From an uncultured Clostridia bacterium (lineage in GTDB: Bacteria; Bacillota; Clostridia; Oscillospirales; Ruminococcaceae), in NCBI GenBank assembly GCA_946563605.1, contig CAMNVW010000043.1, positions 1 through 9,372 on the forward strand: DNA of 9,372 nt, in the 5' to 3' direction. This document shows, piece by piece, positions 1 through 5,867 of the stretch. Below the pieces are notes generated by a model. That model was not told where the DNA came from and did not search any database. It worked only from the letters and a program-made list of their open reading frames with translations. Made by a program: the position numbers and the translations under genes. The first letter of the stretch is position 1; each line of letters begins with the position of its first letter.

Positions 1-1041
1 GCCGAGGAAGAACTCGCCAAAGTACCACGCAATCAAACCGATGGATATCGCGCTGACAAAGGCAAGAACCATGCTCTTGCTGAAGATTTCCTTGACGCGG
101 TGCAGATTGTTTGCGCCCACATTTTGGCTGGTAAAGGTGATGCACGCCTGTGTAAACGCCTGCATACCGATGTAAACAAAGCTCTCCACATTGTTGCCGG
201 CGCTGTTGCCTGCAACGATGACAGAGGAATTGAAGGAGTTGATGCTGGACTGTACCACAACGTTGCTCAAAGAAAAGACCATGCCCTGAATACCAGCAGG
301 AACGCCGATTTTGATGATGTCCCATGCCACATGGCGGTCGATGCCGAGCTCTTTTAATTCAAGGTGTGTGGAGTCGCATTCCTTCATCAATGTGATGCAG
401 ACCAGGACTGCCGCCAGCGCTTGCGAGATAACGGTGGCAATCGCAACACCGGCAACGCTCATCTGCAGTACGATGACAAAAAACAGGTTAAGCAGGACGT
501 TGGTCAGACCGCTGATGAAAAGAAAGTATAGCGGTCGCTGGGTGTCACCCTTTGCACGCAGGATGGAGGCGCCAAAGTTGTAAATCAAACTAAAAAAGGT
601 GCCAACAAAGTAAATGCGCATATACAGCTCGCTGAGTCCAATAATATCACTTGGAGTTTCCATCAGACGCAGCAGCGGTCGGGATACAAAGAAACCGAGC
701 ACCGACAACAGCAGACCGGAGACAATCGCCATGGTAATCGAAGTATGCACGGATTTTCTGACCGCTTGCTGGTTGTCTGCGCCAAGATATCTCGCAATCA
801 GGACGTTGCATCCGATGCTGAGACCATTGAACAGTGAAAGCAGCAAAAAGCAGACGGAACCGGTCGCTCCCACAGCAGCCAGCGCCTGTTGTCCGGCAAA
901 TCTGCCGACGACAACGGTATCTGCCGCGTTGAACAGCATTTGCAGCAGATTGGTCAGCATCAGCGGAACCGCAAATGCCCAGATGTTTTTCAGCAGTGAA
1001 CCATTGAGCATGTCCACTGACTGAGATCGAAAACTTGCCAT
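1..1041 (-). CDS. MATE family efflux transporter, N-terminal 347 residues (3' end outside window)
   Basis: Inner-membrane antiporter of the multidrug and toxic compound extrusion family, expected to export cationic drugs or metabolites in exchange for Na+ or H+. The frame is open from an ATG at 1041 to the window edge. Visible family features are a hydrophobic N-terminus with PLML (26-29) leading into NAADTVVVGRFAG (38-50), whose Asp41 sits at the conserved acidic position of helix 1. RAKGDTQRP follows at 162-170, GVPAGIQ (246-252) opens the second lobe, and SQNVGANN lies at 305-312. Roughly the first three quarters of a usual 440-460 residue protein is present. The start is fixed by a GGGAGGAAA ribosome binding site (1046-1054) seven bases upstream. 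The gene is divergent from pcp. The N-terminal motif differs clearly from the second MATE protein here, so the two are not a recent duplication. Family assignment is secure; the substrate is unknown. Confidence 0.93.
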   Translation of the reverse strand, partial: MASFRSQSVDMLNGSLLKNIWAFAVPLMLTNLLQMLFNAADTVVVGRFAGQQALAAVGATGSVCFLLLSLFNGLSIGCNVLIARYLGADNQQAVRKSVHTSITMAIVSGLLLSVLGFFVSRPLLRLMETPSDIIGLSELYMRIYFVGTFFSLIYNFGASILRAKGDTQRPLYFLFISGLTNVLLNLFFVIVLQMSVAGVAIATVISQALAAVLVCITLMKECDSTHLELKELGIDRHVAWDIIKIGVPAGIQGMVFSLSNVVVQSSINSFNSSVIVAGNSAGNNVESFVYIGMQAFTQACITFTSQNVGANNLHRVKEIFSKSMVLAFVSAISIGLIAWYFGEFFLG

Positions 1042-1068
1042 AAAATTTCCTCCCATTCATAACAAACT

Positions 1069-1098
1069 GATATAATGATAGCACATTTTGGAGGGCAA
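1069..1098 (-). promoter_or_regulatory. Candidate promoter for the first MATE gene
   Basis: On the minus strand, TTGCCC (1093-1098) lies 18 bases from TATATC (1069-1074). An overlapping alternative is an extended -10, TGC followed by TATCAT (1075-1083), with only a weak -35. Either would start transcription a short distance upstream of the ribosome binding site. No single arrangement is compelling. Confidence 0.35.
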
Positions 1099-1147
1099 GA
1101 AAAGGTTTGGAAAAAAGGGAGACTTCTGAATTTACAACGGGAGTTTA

Positions 1148-1177
1148 TTGCACTTTGTACAAATATTTCTGTATAAA
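1148..1177 (+). promoter_or_regulatory. Candidate distal promoter for pcp
   Basis: TTGCAC (1148-1153), an 18-base spacer and TATAAA (1172-1177) resemble a sigma-A promoter. It would lie about 65 bases upstream of the better proximal promoter. It is weaker than the proximal one and could be chance in AT-rich DNA. Confidence 0.3.
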
Positions 1178-1213
1178 AACTGAGAAACAGGAGAATTTTT
1201 CAAAAAACAAATA

Positions 1214-1242
1214 TTGACTTGTTTAGAAAAATTTGGTAAGAT
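1214..1242 (+). promoter_or_regulatory. Sigma-A promoter for pcp
   Basis: TTGACT (1214-1219), a 17-base spacer and TAAGAT (1237-1242) form a good sigma-A promoter. The -10 is preceded by TGG, giving an extended -10 TGN motif. The predicted start near 1249 gives a leader of about 46 bases before the pcp ATG. Confidence 0.6.
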
Positions 1243-1253
1243 AAAATTGTAAA

Positions 1254-1267
1254 GAAACCAAGGTTTC
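1254..1267. promoter_or_regulatory. Small inverted repeat in the pcp leader
   Basis: GAAACC (1254-1259), AA, GGTTTC (1262-1267) is a perfect 6-base inverted repeat. It lies just after the predicted transcription start and before the ribosome binding site. It could be an operator half-site pair or a small 5' hairpin. No known regulator is recognised from it. Confidence 0.3.
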
Positions 1268-1294
1268 AAAAATAAAAAAGGAGGACTTATCATC

Positions 1295-1942
1295 ATGAAA
1301 GTTTTAATTACAGGCTTTGATCCATTTGGCGGTGAAAAAGTAAACCCTGCTTATGAAGCGGTAAAACTGCTGCCGGACACCATCGCAGGCGCAGAAATCG
1401 TGAAATTGGAAATTCCAACTGTTTTCAGCAGAAGCGGCCCTGCGGTAGAGGCAGGCATCAAGGAGCATAATCCTGACATCGTTATCAACGTTGGTCAGGC
1501 AGGCGGACGTTCCTGCGTCACCATTGAAAGGGTTGCAATCAATCTGGCAGAAGCAAGAATCCCTGACAATGACGGTGAGTCTCCAATGGATCAGCCTTTG
1601 CAGGCAGATGGTGAAAGCGCTTACTTTGCAACCATCCCAGTCAAAGCCATCGTAGAGAATATCCGCAGCCACGGTTTGCCATGCCATATTTCCTACACAG
1701 CAGGCACCTATGTATGCAACTGCGTTATGTACAACGTACTGTATATGGCTGCAAAGAGATATCCAAATATCCGCGCAGGCTTCATCCATGTGCCATATGC
1801 TTCCGAACAGGTGGTAGGCAAACCAAACGGCACACCGTCCATGTCCCTGACTGACATTGCAAAGAGCCTTGAGTATGCAATTGAAGCTGCTGTCAATAAT
1901 CAGGTGGATATCAAAAAAGCAGTAGGCGGAACCACTCACTAA
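1295..1942 (+). CDS. pcp: Pyroglutamyl-peptidase I (pyrrolidone-carboxylate peptidase)
   Basis: Cytoplasmic cysteine peptidase of family C15 that removes N-terminal pyroglutamate from peptides, releasing 5-oxoproline. The protein is complete at 215 residues, the usual size. It opens with MKVLITGFDPFGGEKVNP, typical of the family. The active-site Glu signature is seen as VTIERVAIN with Glu78, the nucleophile region as YTAGTYVCN with Cys141, and the third catalytic residue as FIHVPY with His165. A strong AGGAGG (1279-1284) lies ten bases before the ATG. The gene stands alone: divergent from a MATE gene upstream and convergent with trkH downstream across a long repeat region, so it is probably a single transcription unit. 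An antisense open frame covers nearly all of it and is a shadow. Confidence 0.97.
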   Translation: MKVLITGFDPFGGEKVNPAYEAVKLLPDTIAGAEIVKLEIPTVFSRSGPAVEAGIKEHNPDIVINVGQAGGRSCVTIERVAINLAEARIPDNDGESPMDQPLQADGESAYFATIPVKAIVENIRSHGLPCHISYTAGTYVCNCVMYNVLYMAAKRYPNIRAGFIHVPYASEQVVGKPNGTPSMSLTDIAKSLEYAIEAAVNNQVDIKKAVGGTTH

Positions 1943-2004
1943 AAGTCACGCTTTTGCCTATGTGTGAAAACTGGTTTTGTTTGCTCAAAAATAAAAGTTT
2001 TCGC

Positions 2005-2045
2005 CAGCCTTTTTCAAAAGGCTGTGGGGTTTGGGGCAACGCCCC
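2005..2045 (-). repeat. Two-hairpin intergenic module, copy A (reverse orientation)
   Basis: CAGCCTTTT (2005-2013) pairs with AAAAGGCTG (2016-2024), and GGGGC (2033-2037) pairs with GCCCC (2041-2045) around AAC. Read on the minus strand the order is GC-rich hairpin, AAACCC linker, TTTTGAAAA-centred hairpin, then GCGAAAACTTTT. This matches in layout the module at 2438-2499 on the plus strand. The first hairpin could also act as a weak terminator after pcp. Confidence 0.6.
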
Positions 2046-2059
2046 AATAGATATATAAT
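2031..2059 (+). promoter_or_regulatory. Possible promoter inside the repeat region
   Basis: A perfect TATAAT (2054-2059) lies 17 bases after TTGGGG (2031-2036). The -35 match is only TTG, and the -10 falls in an AT-only tract that offers many TATAAT-like words. If active it would transcribe the structured segment ending at the terminator at 2231-2280. Confidence 0.25.
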
Positions 2060-2089
2060 ATATAAAATATAAAATATATAATATATAAA
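2051..2089. repeat. AT-only tract with a 16-base direct repeat
   Basis: The word ATATATAATATATAAA occurs at 2051-2066 and again at 2074-2089, a period of 23 bases. The tract contains only A and T. It may be a low-complexity expansion, a UP-element-like promoter region or an easily melted spacer. Confidence 0.75.
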
Positions 2090-2097
2090 TAAAAACG

Positions 2098-2230
2098 TTT
2101 GGGGCAGTAGAAGTTCATTGTAAACAATGAACTTCCGTGAGTTTGGCAAATCCAAACTTAGGAACTCGATGCAGCTGTGCGGTAGCACACCGCGACAGCG
2201 GCTGGCAGAAAATCAACTTTATAAAAAAAT
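2098..2230 (+). ncRNA. Possible structured RNA ending at the 2231-2280 terminator
   Basis: Consecutive hairpins fill this segment. GAAGTTCATTGT (2110-2121) pairs with ACAATGAACTTC (2124-2135). AGTTTGG (2140-2146) pairs with CCAAACT (2152-2158). CAG (2172-2174) closes on CTG (2202-2204) around two tetraloop hairpins, TGTGC/GCACA (2176-2189) and CCGC/GCGG (2190-2201), forming a three-way junction shape. A strong terminator follows directly, with a possible promoter upstream. No known RNA family is recognised. It may equally be a cluster of mobile palindromic repeats with no RNA function. Confidence 0.25.
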
Positions 2231-2280
2231 AAGGATAGAGGCACAGTTTTTGATTGATGCCTCTATCCTTTTTATTTTTT
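2231..2280. terminator. Strong bidirectional intrinsic terminator
   Basis: AAGGATAGAGGCA (2231-2243) pairs perfectly with TGCCTCTATCCTT (2258-2270) around a 14-base loop. A T-rich run (2271-2280) follows on the plus strand and an A-rich run (2222-2229) precedes it, so it can work on both strands. It lies almost 290 bases after the pcp stop and 400 bases after the trkH stop, so it may instead serve a transcript arising within the repeat region. Confidence 0.75.
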
Positions 2281-2286
2281 TAATCA

Positions 2287-2355
2287 AGGAAATTTGCCAC
2301 TCTGCAAAATAGATGGAAAGCAAGCTGCACTATCGTGCAGCCGCACTGCCGTGCG
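2287..2355 (+). repeat. Degenerate hairpin-repeat copy
   Basis: Positions 2287-2305 match 2410-2428 at 16 of 19 bases, marking a second, decayed copy of the same repeat start. Two tight hairpins follow: GCTGCAC (2324-2330) with GTGCAGC (2335-2341), and CGCAC (2342-2346) with GTGCG (2351-2355), both with 4-base loops. Confidence 0.5.
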
Positions 2356-2417
2356 ACAGCATCGAAACAGCTCTCTGTCTCTATCCCTTTTTATTTTTAT
2401 ATTGTTTTTAGGGAATT

Positions 2418-2499
2418 TCGCACTCTGCGGAGTGCGACCAAAGGCGCTGCCTTTGGAAACTGCGAGCTTTTTGAAAAAAGCTCGACCAAAAACTTTGGT
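2418..2499 (+). repeat. Tandem four-hairpin repeat including module copy B
   Basis: Four perfect hairpins lie almost end to end: TCGCACTC/GAGTGCGA (2418-2437), CCAAAGGC/GCCTTTGG (2438-2456), CGAGCTTTTT/AAAAAGCTCG (2463-2484) and ACCAAA/TTTGGT (2485-2499). The second and third, with the AAAC linker and trailing AAAAACTTT, have the same plan as the inverted module at 2005-2045. Perfect pairing in all four despite short loops points to selection for structure or recent spread. Confidence 0.65.
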
Positions 2500-2504
2500 T
2501 CTTC

Positions 2505-2540
2505 TTAAAACCAATTTTCGCACAAAGGTGAAAGTGCGAC
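2505..2540 (+). repeat. 36-base direct repeat, first copy
   Basis: This stretch begins TTAAAACCAATTTTCGCAC and is identical to 2644-2679. It contains TCGCAC (2518-2523) pairing with GTGCGA (2534-2539). Confidence 0.85.
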
Positions 2541-2607
2541 TTCCATTCTCAGGGTCACGCGGCACAAAGCTGATTACAATACAAACTCACGGACAAGAAA
2601 AACTGGG

Positions 2608-2630
2608 GAGAATGGGCATAGCCCATTCTC
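2608..2630. repeat. Perfect 10-base-pair hairpin
   Basis: GAGAATGGGC (2608-2617) pairs with GCCCATTCTC (2621-2630) around ATA. The right arm and following bases (CCATTCTCAGGGTC) are also found at 2543-2556, where the left arm is missing. Confidence 0.7.
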
Positions 2631-2643
2631 AGGGTCGCACAAG

Positions 2644-2679
2644 TTAAAACCAATTTTCGCACAAAGGTGAAAGTGCGAC
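2644..2679 (+). repeat. 36-base direct repeat, second copy, possible trkH terminator
   Basis: Identical to 2505-2540 over 36 bases. It ends three bases before the trkH stop codon. On the minus strand its TCGCAC/GTGCGA hairpin (2657-2678) is followed by AAATTGGTTTT, a weak terminator shape placed correctly for the trkAH transcript. A larger alternative stem pairs GGTCGCAC (2633-2640) with GTGCGACC (2673-2680). Confidence 0.8.
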
Positions 2680-2681
2680 CT

Positions 2682-4145
2682 CTATTCCCTCGAGAATTTT
2701 TGACTGAGTGCGTCCTTCCAGACAGAGGGATGAAACAGAATCAACAACGGGAACATTTCCAATCTTCCGGCAAGCATATCAAACATCAGAATATATTTGG
2801 AAAAATTAGAAAATCCGTTGAAATTACACGTCGGACCTACCAGCTCCAACCCGGGACCGATGTTGTTGATCGTTGCGGTAACCGCGGTGAAGTTGGTAAT
2901 CAAGTCGTGTCCTTCAATCGAAAGCAGGAACAGAGAAACGGTAAAGACAACAGTGAAGGTGATAAAGTAGATGTTAATCGAGTTGAGTATCTCACTGTCG
3001 AGCGGTTTATTTTCAAAGTTGATGGTTTTCACGCTCTTTGGATGGATATAGGAGTTGAGCTCCTTGCCGATGTTTTTAATCATGATCACGATGCGGGATA
3101 CCTTAATGCCGCCGCCGGTGCTGCCGGCGCAGGCACCGATGAACATCAGCAGAACCAAAACGAAGCGGCAGCTTTCCGGCCAAAGGTTAAAATCAACTGT
3201 TGAAAAGCCGGTTGTTGTGATGATCGATGCGACCTGAAACGAAGAATGTGTCAGAGCATCGAAGGCGTTAGCGGCGGTACCAAGGATATTGAAGAAGATA
3301 ATGCCAATCGCAGCGCCGATGATGAGAAGATAATACCGCACCTCTTCCATCGAAAAGGCATTTTTGAATTTTTTGAACAGCAGCAGATAATAAACATTAA
3401 AGTTGACGCCGAACAAAATCATAAAGATGGTGACAACCCATTGGATGTACGGCGAATAACTCATCAGGCTGTCATTTTTGATGCCAAAGCCACCGGTGCC
3501 TGCGGTACCGAAAGTGGTGGTGATTGCGTCAAAGAGGGGCATTTTTCCAAGCAGCAGCAAAACCAGCTGCAAAACGGTAAGTCCGAAGTAAATCATATAC
3601 AGGATACGCGCGGTGTGCCGGATTTTGGGAACCAGTTTTCCAACCGAAGGTCCCGGGCTTTCGGCGCGCATCAGATTGATGTTGGAACCGCCGCTCAGCG
3701 GAATGACCGCAAGTAAAAACACCAAAACGCCCATACCGCCGATCCAGTGGGTGAAGCTGCGCCAGAACAAAGCACAGTGGGAAAGTCCCTCTACATTGTT
3801 TAAAATACTTGCACCGGTGGTGGTAAAGCCGGAGATGGTCTCGAACAAAGCGTCGGTGAAGGAGGGAATCTCCTTGGTGAGCCAGAAAGGCAGACATCCG
3901 TACAAGCTCATCAAAATCCAGCTGAGGGAGGTGGCGATACATCCTTCCTTGAGATAAAAAACAGGGTCGCTGGCTTTGCGCCAGGTCATCAGCATCCCCA
4001 AAAGCATACCAATCAAACTGACAGCCAGATAACAAGCGCCCTGCGGTTCGCGGTAAATCAGCGAAACCAGAAAAGGCAATATCATCAGCAGCGACTGAAT
4101 CTTCAGAACATATCCCAGAATATAACGAATCATAGATGTATTCAT
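2682..4145 (-). CDS. trkH: Trk-type potassium uptake protein, membrane subunit TrkH
   Basis: Integral membrane K+-translocating subunit of the Trk/Ktr superfamily, working with cytoplasmic TrkA. The complete 487-residue protein shows all four selectivity-filter loops: TTTGAS (108-113), TAGTGGFG (214-221), TTTGFS (310-315) and NNIGPG (427-432), each centred on the Gly that lines the pore. ACAGSTGGGIKVSR (338-351) is the conserved segment after the third filter that forms the intramembrane gating loop. GRLEMFP (460-466) is the typical end motif. The length matches TrkH rather than shorter KtrB proteins. The ATG at 4145 lies 7 bases after the trkA stop, and GAGG in the trkA end supplies the ribosome binding site, so translation is probably coupled. 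A second Met at residue 5 is a possible alternative start. The stop abuts the repeat region. Confidence 0.96.
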   Translation of the reverse strand: MNTSMIRYILGYVLKIQSLLMILPFLVSLIYREPQGACYLAVSLIGMLLGMLMTWRKASDPVFYLKEGCIATSLSWILMSLYGCLPFWLTKEIPSFTDALFETISGFTTTGASILNNVEGLSHCALFWRSFTHWIGGMGVLVFLLAVIPLSGGSNINLMRAESPGPSVGKLVPKIRHTARILYMIYFGLTVLQLVLLLLGKMPLFDAITTTFGTAGTGGFGIKNDSLMSYSPYIQWVVTIFMILFGVNFNVYYLLLFKKFKNAFSMEEVRYYLLIIGAAIGIIFFNILGTAANAFDALTHSSFQVASIITTTGFSTVDFNLWPESCRFVLVLLMFIGACAGSTGGGIKVSRIVIMIKNIGKELNSYIHPKSVKTINFENKPLDSEILNSINIYFITFTVVFTVSLFLLSIEGHDLITNFTAVTATINNIGPGLELVGPTCNFNGFSNFSKYILMFDMLAGRLEMFPLLILFHPSVWKDALSQKFSRE

Positions 4146-4152
4146 AGTCTGT

Positions 4153-5559
4153 CTACCTCAAAATATCCAGAATGTCATGGAAGCCGGTGTGCGTTGTGAC
4201 GATCATAACGGTATCGCCCGGTTTAATGCAGTCCTGACCGCTTGGAATGATGATCCTGCCGTTGCGGTTGATGCAGGAAAGCAGCAGATTTCTCTTCAAA
4301 GGCAGATCCATCAGCGGGATATTGGTGACAGGGGATTCTTCCTTGACGCGAAATTCAATCGCTTCAGCGCGGTGGTCGAACATATGATACAGCGTTTCAA
4401 TGTTGCTGTTCATCGAGTTTTTCTTCGCGCGCACATAGGTGAGGATGCTTTCCGAAGTGATATAGCGCGGATAAACCACGCTGCCCAAATCCAAGCTGCT
4501 GATGACCTCGTTGAAGGTGATGCGGTTGATTTTGGTGACGACCTTTGTCTTGGAAATCTGACGCGCGTGCAGGGTCAGCAGGATATTTTCTTCATCAATG
4601 CCGGTCAGCGGAACAAAGGATTCAGTGTATTCGATGCCTTCCTCCTTGAGCAGCTTTTCGTTGGTTCCGTCGCCGTTGATGATAATGGCTTTTGGCAAAA
4701 GCTCGCTGAGCTCTTCACAGCGTTTCTTGTTGATTTCGATAATCTTGACCGAGATGCCCATGTGCAGCAGCTGCTTTGCAAGGTAGTATGCCGCTTTGCC
4801 GCCACCGATAATCATGGTGTTTTTAACGCGGTTGGTTTTAAAGCCGATGGTTTCCAGAAAAAGCTTGGAGGCTTGACGGGAGGAAACGTAGGAGATGACA
4901 TCGCCTTTTTGCATCTGAAAATCACCGGATGGGATATAGACTTCTCCGTCTCGTTCGACCGCACAGATTAGAACATTTTGCACAATGTTTTTGCCCATAT
5001 GGGCGATGGTCATGCCGTCAAGAATATTGTCAGGCGGGATTTTAAATTTGATCATCTGCGCCTGACCATGGGCGAATCGGGTGACCTCCAATGCAGTGGG
5101 CAGGTGCAAAATACGTGCGACCTCGTTGGCAGCCTCCAACTCAGGATTGATAATCATGGCAAGTCCCAATTTGTCGCGCAGATATCCGACCTCGGTGCTG
5201 TAATCCGGTGTGCGCACCCTTGCGATTGCCGCACAGTCACCCACACGTTTTGCGACGGTGCAGCACAGCAGGTTCAGCTCATCGGAATCGGTGACAGAGA
5301 TAATGAGATCGGTGTCTTCGATGCCAGCCTCTTTTTGTACGCTGTAGCTTGCGCCGTTGCCGACGATGCCCATAATGTCATACAAGCTGGTGAGCGCTTG
5401 GATGCGCTCGGGAGATTTATCAATGATGGTAATGTCATGCCCCTCCTGGCGGAGCTGTTCCACAAGGGTCGTTCCCACCTTGCCGCAGCCGACAATGATG
5501 ATTTTCAGACCCTTGCGCTCACCCTTTCGGAGATACTTACCGTTTTTTATTTGAAACAT
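4153..5559 (-). CDS. trkA: Trk system potassium uptake regulatory protein TrkA
   Basis: Cytoplasmic NAD(H)/nucleotide-binding subunit that gates TrkH. It has 468 residues and two tandem RCK units. The first Rossmann domain starts at KIIIVGCGKVG (19-29) with the GxGxxG glycines at 24, 26 and 29 and acidic Asp47. Its RCK-C half lies at roughly 155-235. The second Rossmann domain starts at MIIGGGKAAYYLA (249-261) with Glu275, and its RCK-C half lies at roughly 385-465. The start is an ATG with AAGAGG (5568-5573) eight bases upstream. This adds 17 mostly basic residues before the usual family start (K-I-I-I-V-G-C-G). The alternative at that point would be a CTG, so I keep the ATG. First gene of the trkAH operon, with a promoter at 5660-5688. 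Confidence 0.96.
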   Translation of the reverse strand: MFQIKNGKYLRKGERKGLKIIIVGCGKVGTTLVEQLRQEGHDITIIDKSPERIQALTSLYDIMGIVGNGASYSVQKEAGIEDTDLIISVTDSDELNLLCCTVAKRVGDCAAIARVRTPDYSTEVGYLRDKLGLAMIINPELEAANEVARILHLPTALEVTRFAHGQAQMIKFKIPPDNILDGMTIAHMGKNIVQNVLICAVERDGEVYIPSGDFQMQKGDVISYVSSRQASKLFLETIGFKTNRVKNTMIIGGGKAAYYLAKQLLHMGISVKIIEINKKRCEELSELLPKAIIINGDGTNEKLLKEEGIEYTESFVPLTGIDEENILLTLHARQISKTKVVTKINRITFNEVISSLDLGSVVYPRYITSESILTYVRAKKNSMNSNIETLYHMFDHRAEAIEFRVKEESPVTNIPLMDLPLKRNLLLSCINRNGRIIIPSGQDCIKPGDTVMIVTTHTGFHDILDILR

Positions 5560-5596
5560 TTTCGCAACCTCTTCATATCACATTTTAGATAGGTAC

Positions 5597-5638
5597 AAAA
5601 ACCGATGCAGAACACGAGCCCGTATTCTGTGTTCTACA
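5597..5638 (-). promoter_or_regulatory. Leader hairpin of trkA, possible attenuator
   Basis: On the minus strand, TGTAGAACAC (5638-5629) pairs with GTGTTCTGCA (5615-5606), a ten-pair stem with one U-G pair and a 13-base loop. TCGG and five Ts (5601-5597) follow. This is terminator-like and lies between the trkA promoter and its ribosome binding site. It does not match the c-di-AMP (ydaO) riboswitch often seen before potassium transporters. A regulatory role is inference. Confidence 0.35.
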
Positions 5639-5659
5639 ATTTTGGTTTAGCAGATATGC

Positions 5660-5688
5660 CTTATACAATGATATCATCTTCTTGTAAA
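5660..5688 (-). promoter_or_regulatory. Sigma-A promoter of the trkAH operon
   Basis: Minus-strand TTTACA (5683-5688), exactly 17 bases, then TATAAG (5660-5665): five of six matches at both boxes. The spacer contains the perfect 10-base palindrome ATGATATCAT (5668-5677), a possible operator. The expected start near 5652 gives a leader of about 93 bases. Confidence 0.7.
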
Positions 5689-5797
5689 AAAATCATTAAC
5701 TTTCTATGAATGAGGGCGGTTTTATAGGTGACAGACAGAGAAAAGGGGAAAAAAGCGGAGAAAACGGGCAGATGTTCAAAATATTTTGCAGAAAACA

Positions 5798-5835
5798 CAA
5801 AAAATCCAGACAGAAATTTCTGTCTGGATTTTTTG
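5798..5835. terminator. Perfect 38-base palindromic bidirectional terminator
   Basis: The arms 5798-5816 and 5817-5835 are exact reverse complements. The core is AATCCAGACAGAAA with its complement, flanked by six As on the left and six Ts on the right. It lies 33 bases past the stop of the second MATE gene on the minus strand and should end that transcript before trkA. It would also stop plus-strand transcription. Confidence 0.88.
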
Positions 5836-5867
5836 ATAAACATATATTCGTTTTGTACAGAAGAATA

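Larger units (their letters stand above)
1943..2681. other. Gene-free hairpin-rich repeat region between convergent pcp and trkH
   Basis: This 739-base stretch lies between the 3' ends of two convergent genes. I see no frame with a ribosome binding site, a recognisable protein or protein-like composition. It holds at least ten perfect or near-perfect small inverted repeats, an AT-only tract, a long bidirectional terminator and an exact 36-base direct repeat. The last repeat copy ends three bases before the trkH stop codon. The hairpins probably also serve to end both convergent transcripts. The arrangement resembles accumulations of short non-autonomous palindromic elements in clostridial intergenic DNA. 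That comparison is from general knowledge, not a search. Confidence 0.8.
5560..5867. other. Gene-free spacer between the second MATE gene and trkA
   Basis: Apart from the trkA leader and promoter (5560-5688) and the palindromic terminator (5798-5835), this 308-base stretch holds nothing I can identify. Positions 5700-5797 carry no start with a ribosome binding site and no clear repeat. Confidence 0.7.

Noticed and set aside
1304..1939. Minus-strand open frame of 211 residues opposite almost all of pcp
   Set aside because: It mirrors pcp codon choice, resembles no family I know and has no ribosome binding site. The plus frame has all catalytic motifs.
2127..2312. Plus-strand open frame of 61 residues starting inside a hairpin arm
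   Set aside because: Its ATG lies in the 2110-2135 palindrome, it reads through the terminator at 2231-2280, and no ribosome binding site is present.
2294..2647. Plus-strand open frame of 117 residues within the repeat region
   Set aside because: It translates hairpin repeats, has no ribosome binding site at its ATG and its composition follows the repeats rather than a protein fold.
2418..2679. CRISPR-like array
   Set aside because: The repeats are palindromic units of different sequence with no regular spacers, and only two copies are identical.
4978..5592. Plus-strand open frame of 204 residues opposite trkA
   Set aside because: It is a shadow of the trkA frame with no start signal. trkA has both RCK domains intact.
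5560..5652. c-di-AMP (ydaO-type) riboswitch before trkA
   Set aside because: The leader is only about 93 bases and lacks the conserved sequence blocks of that family; only a simple hairpin is seen.
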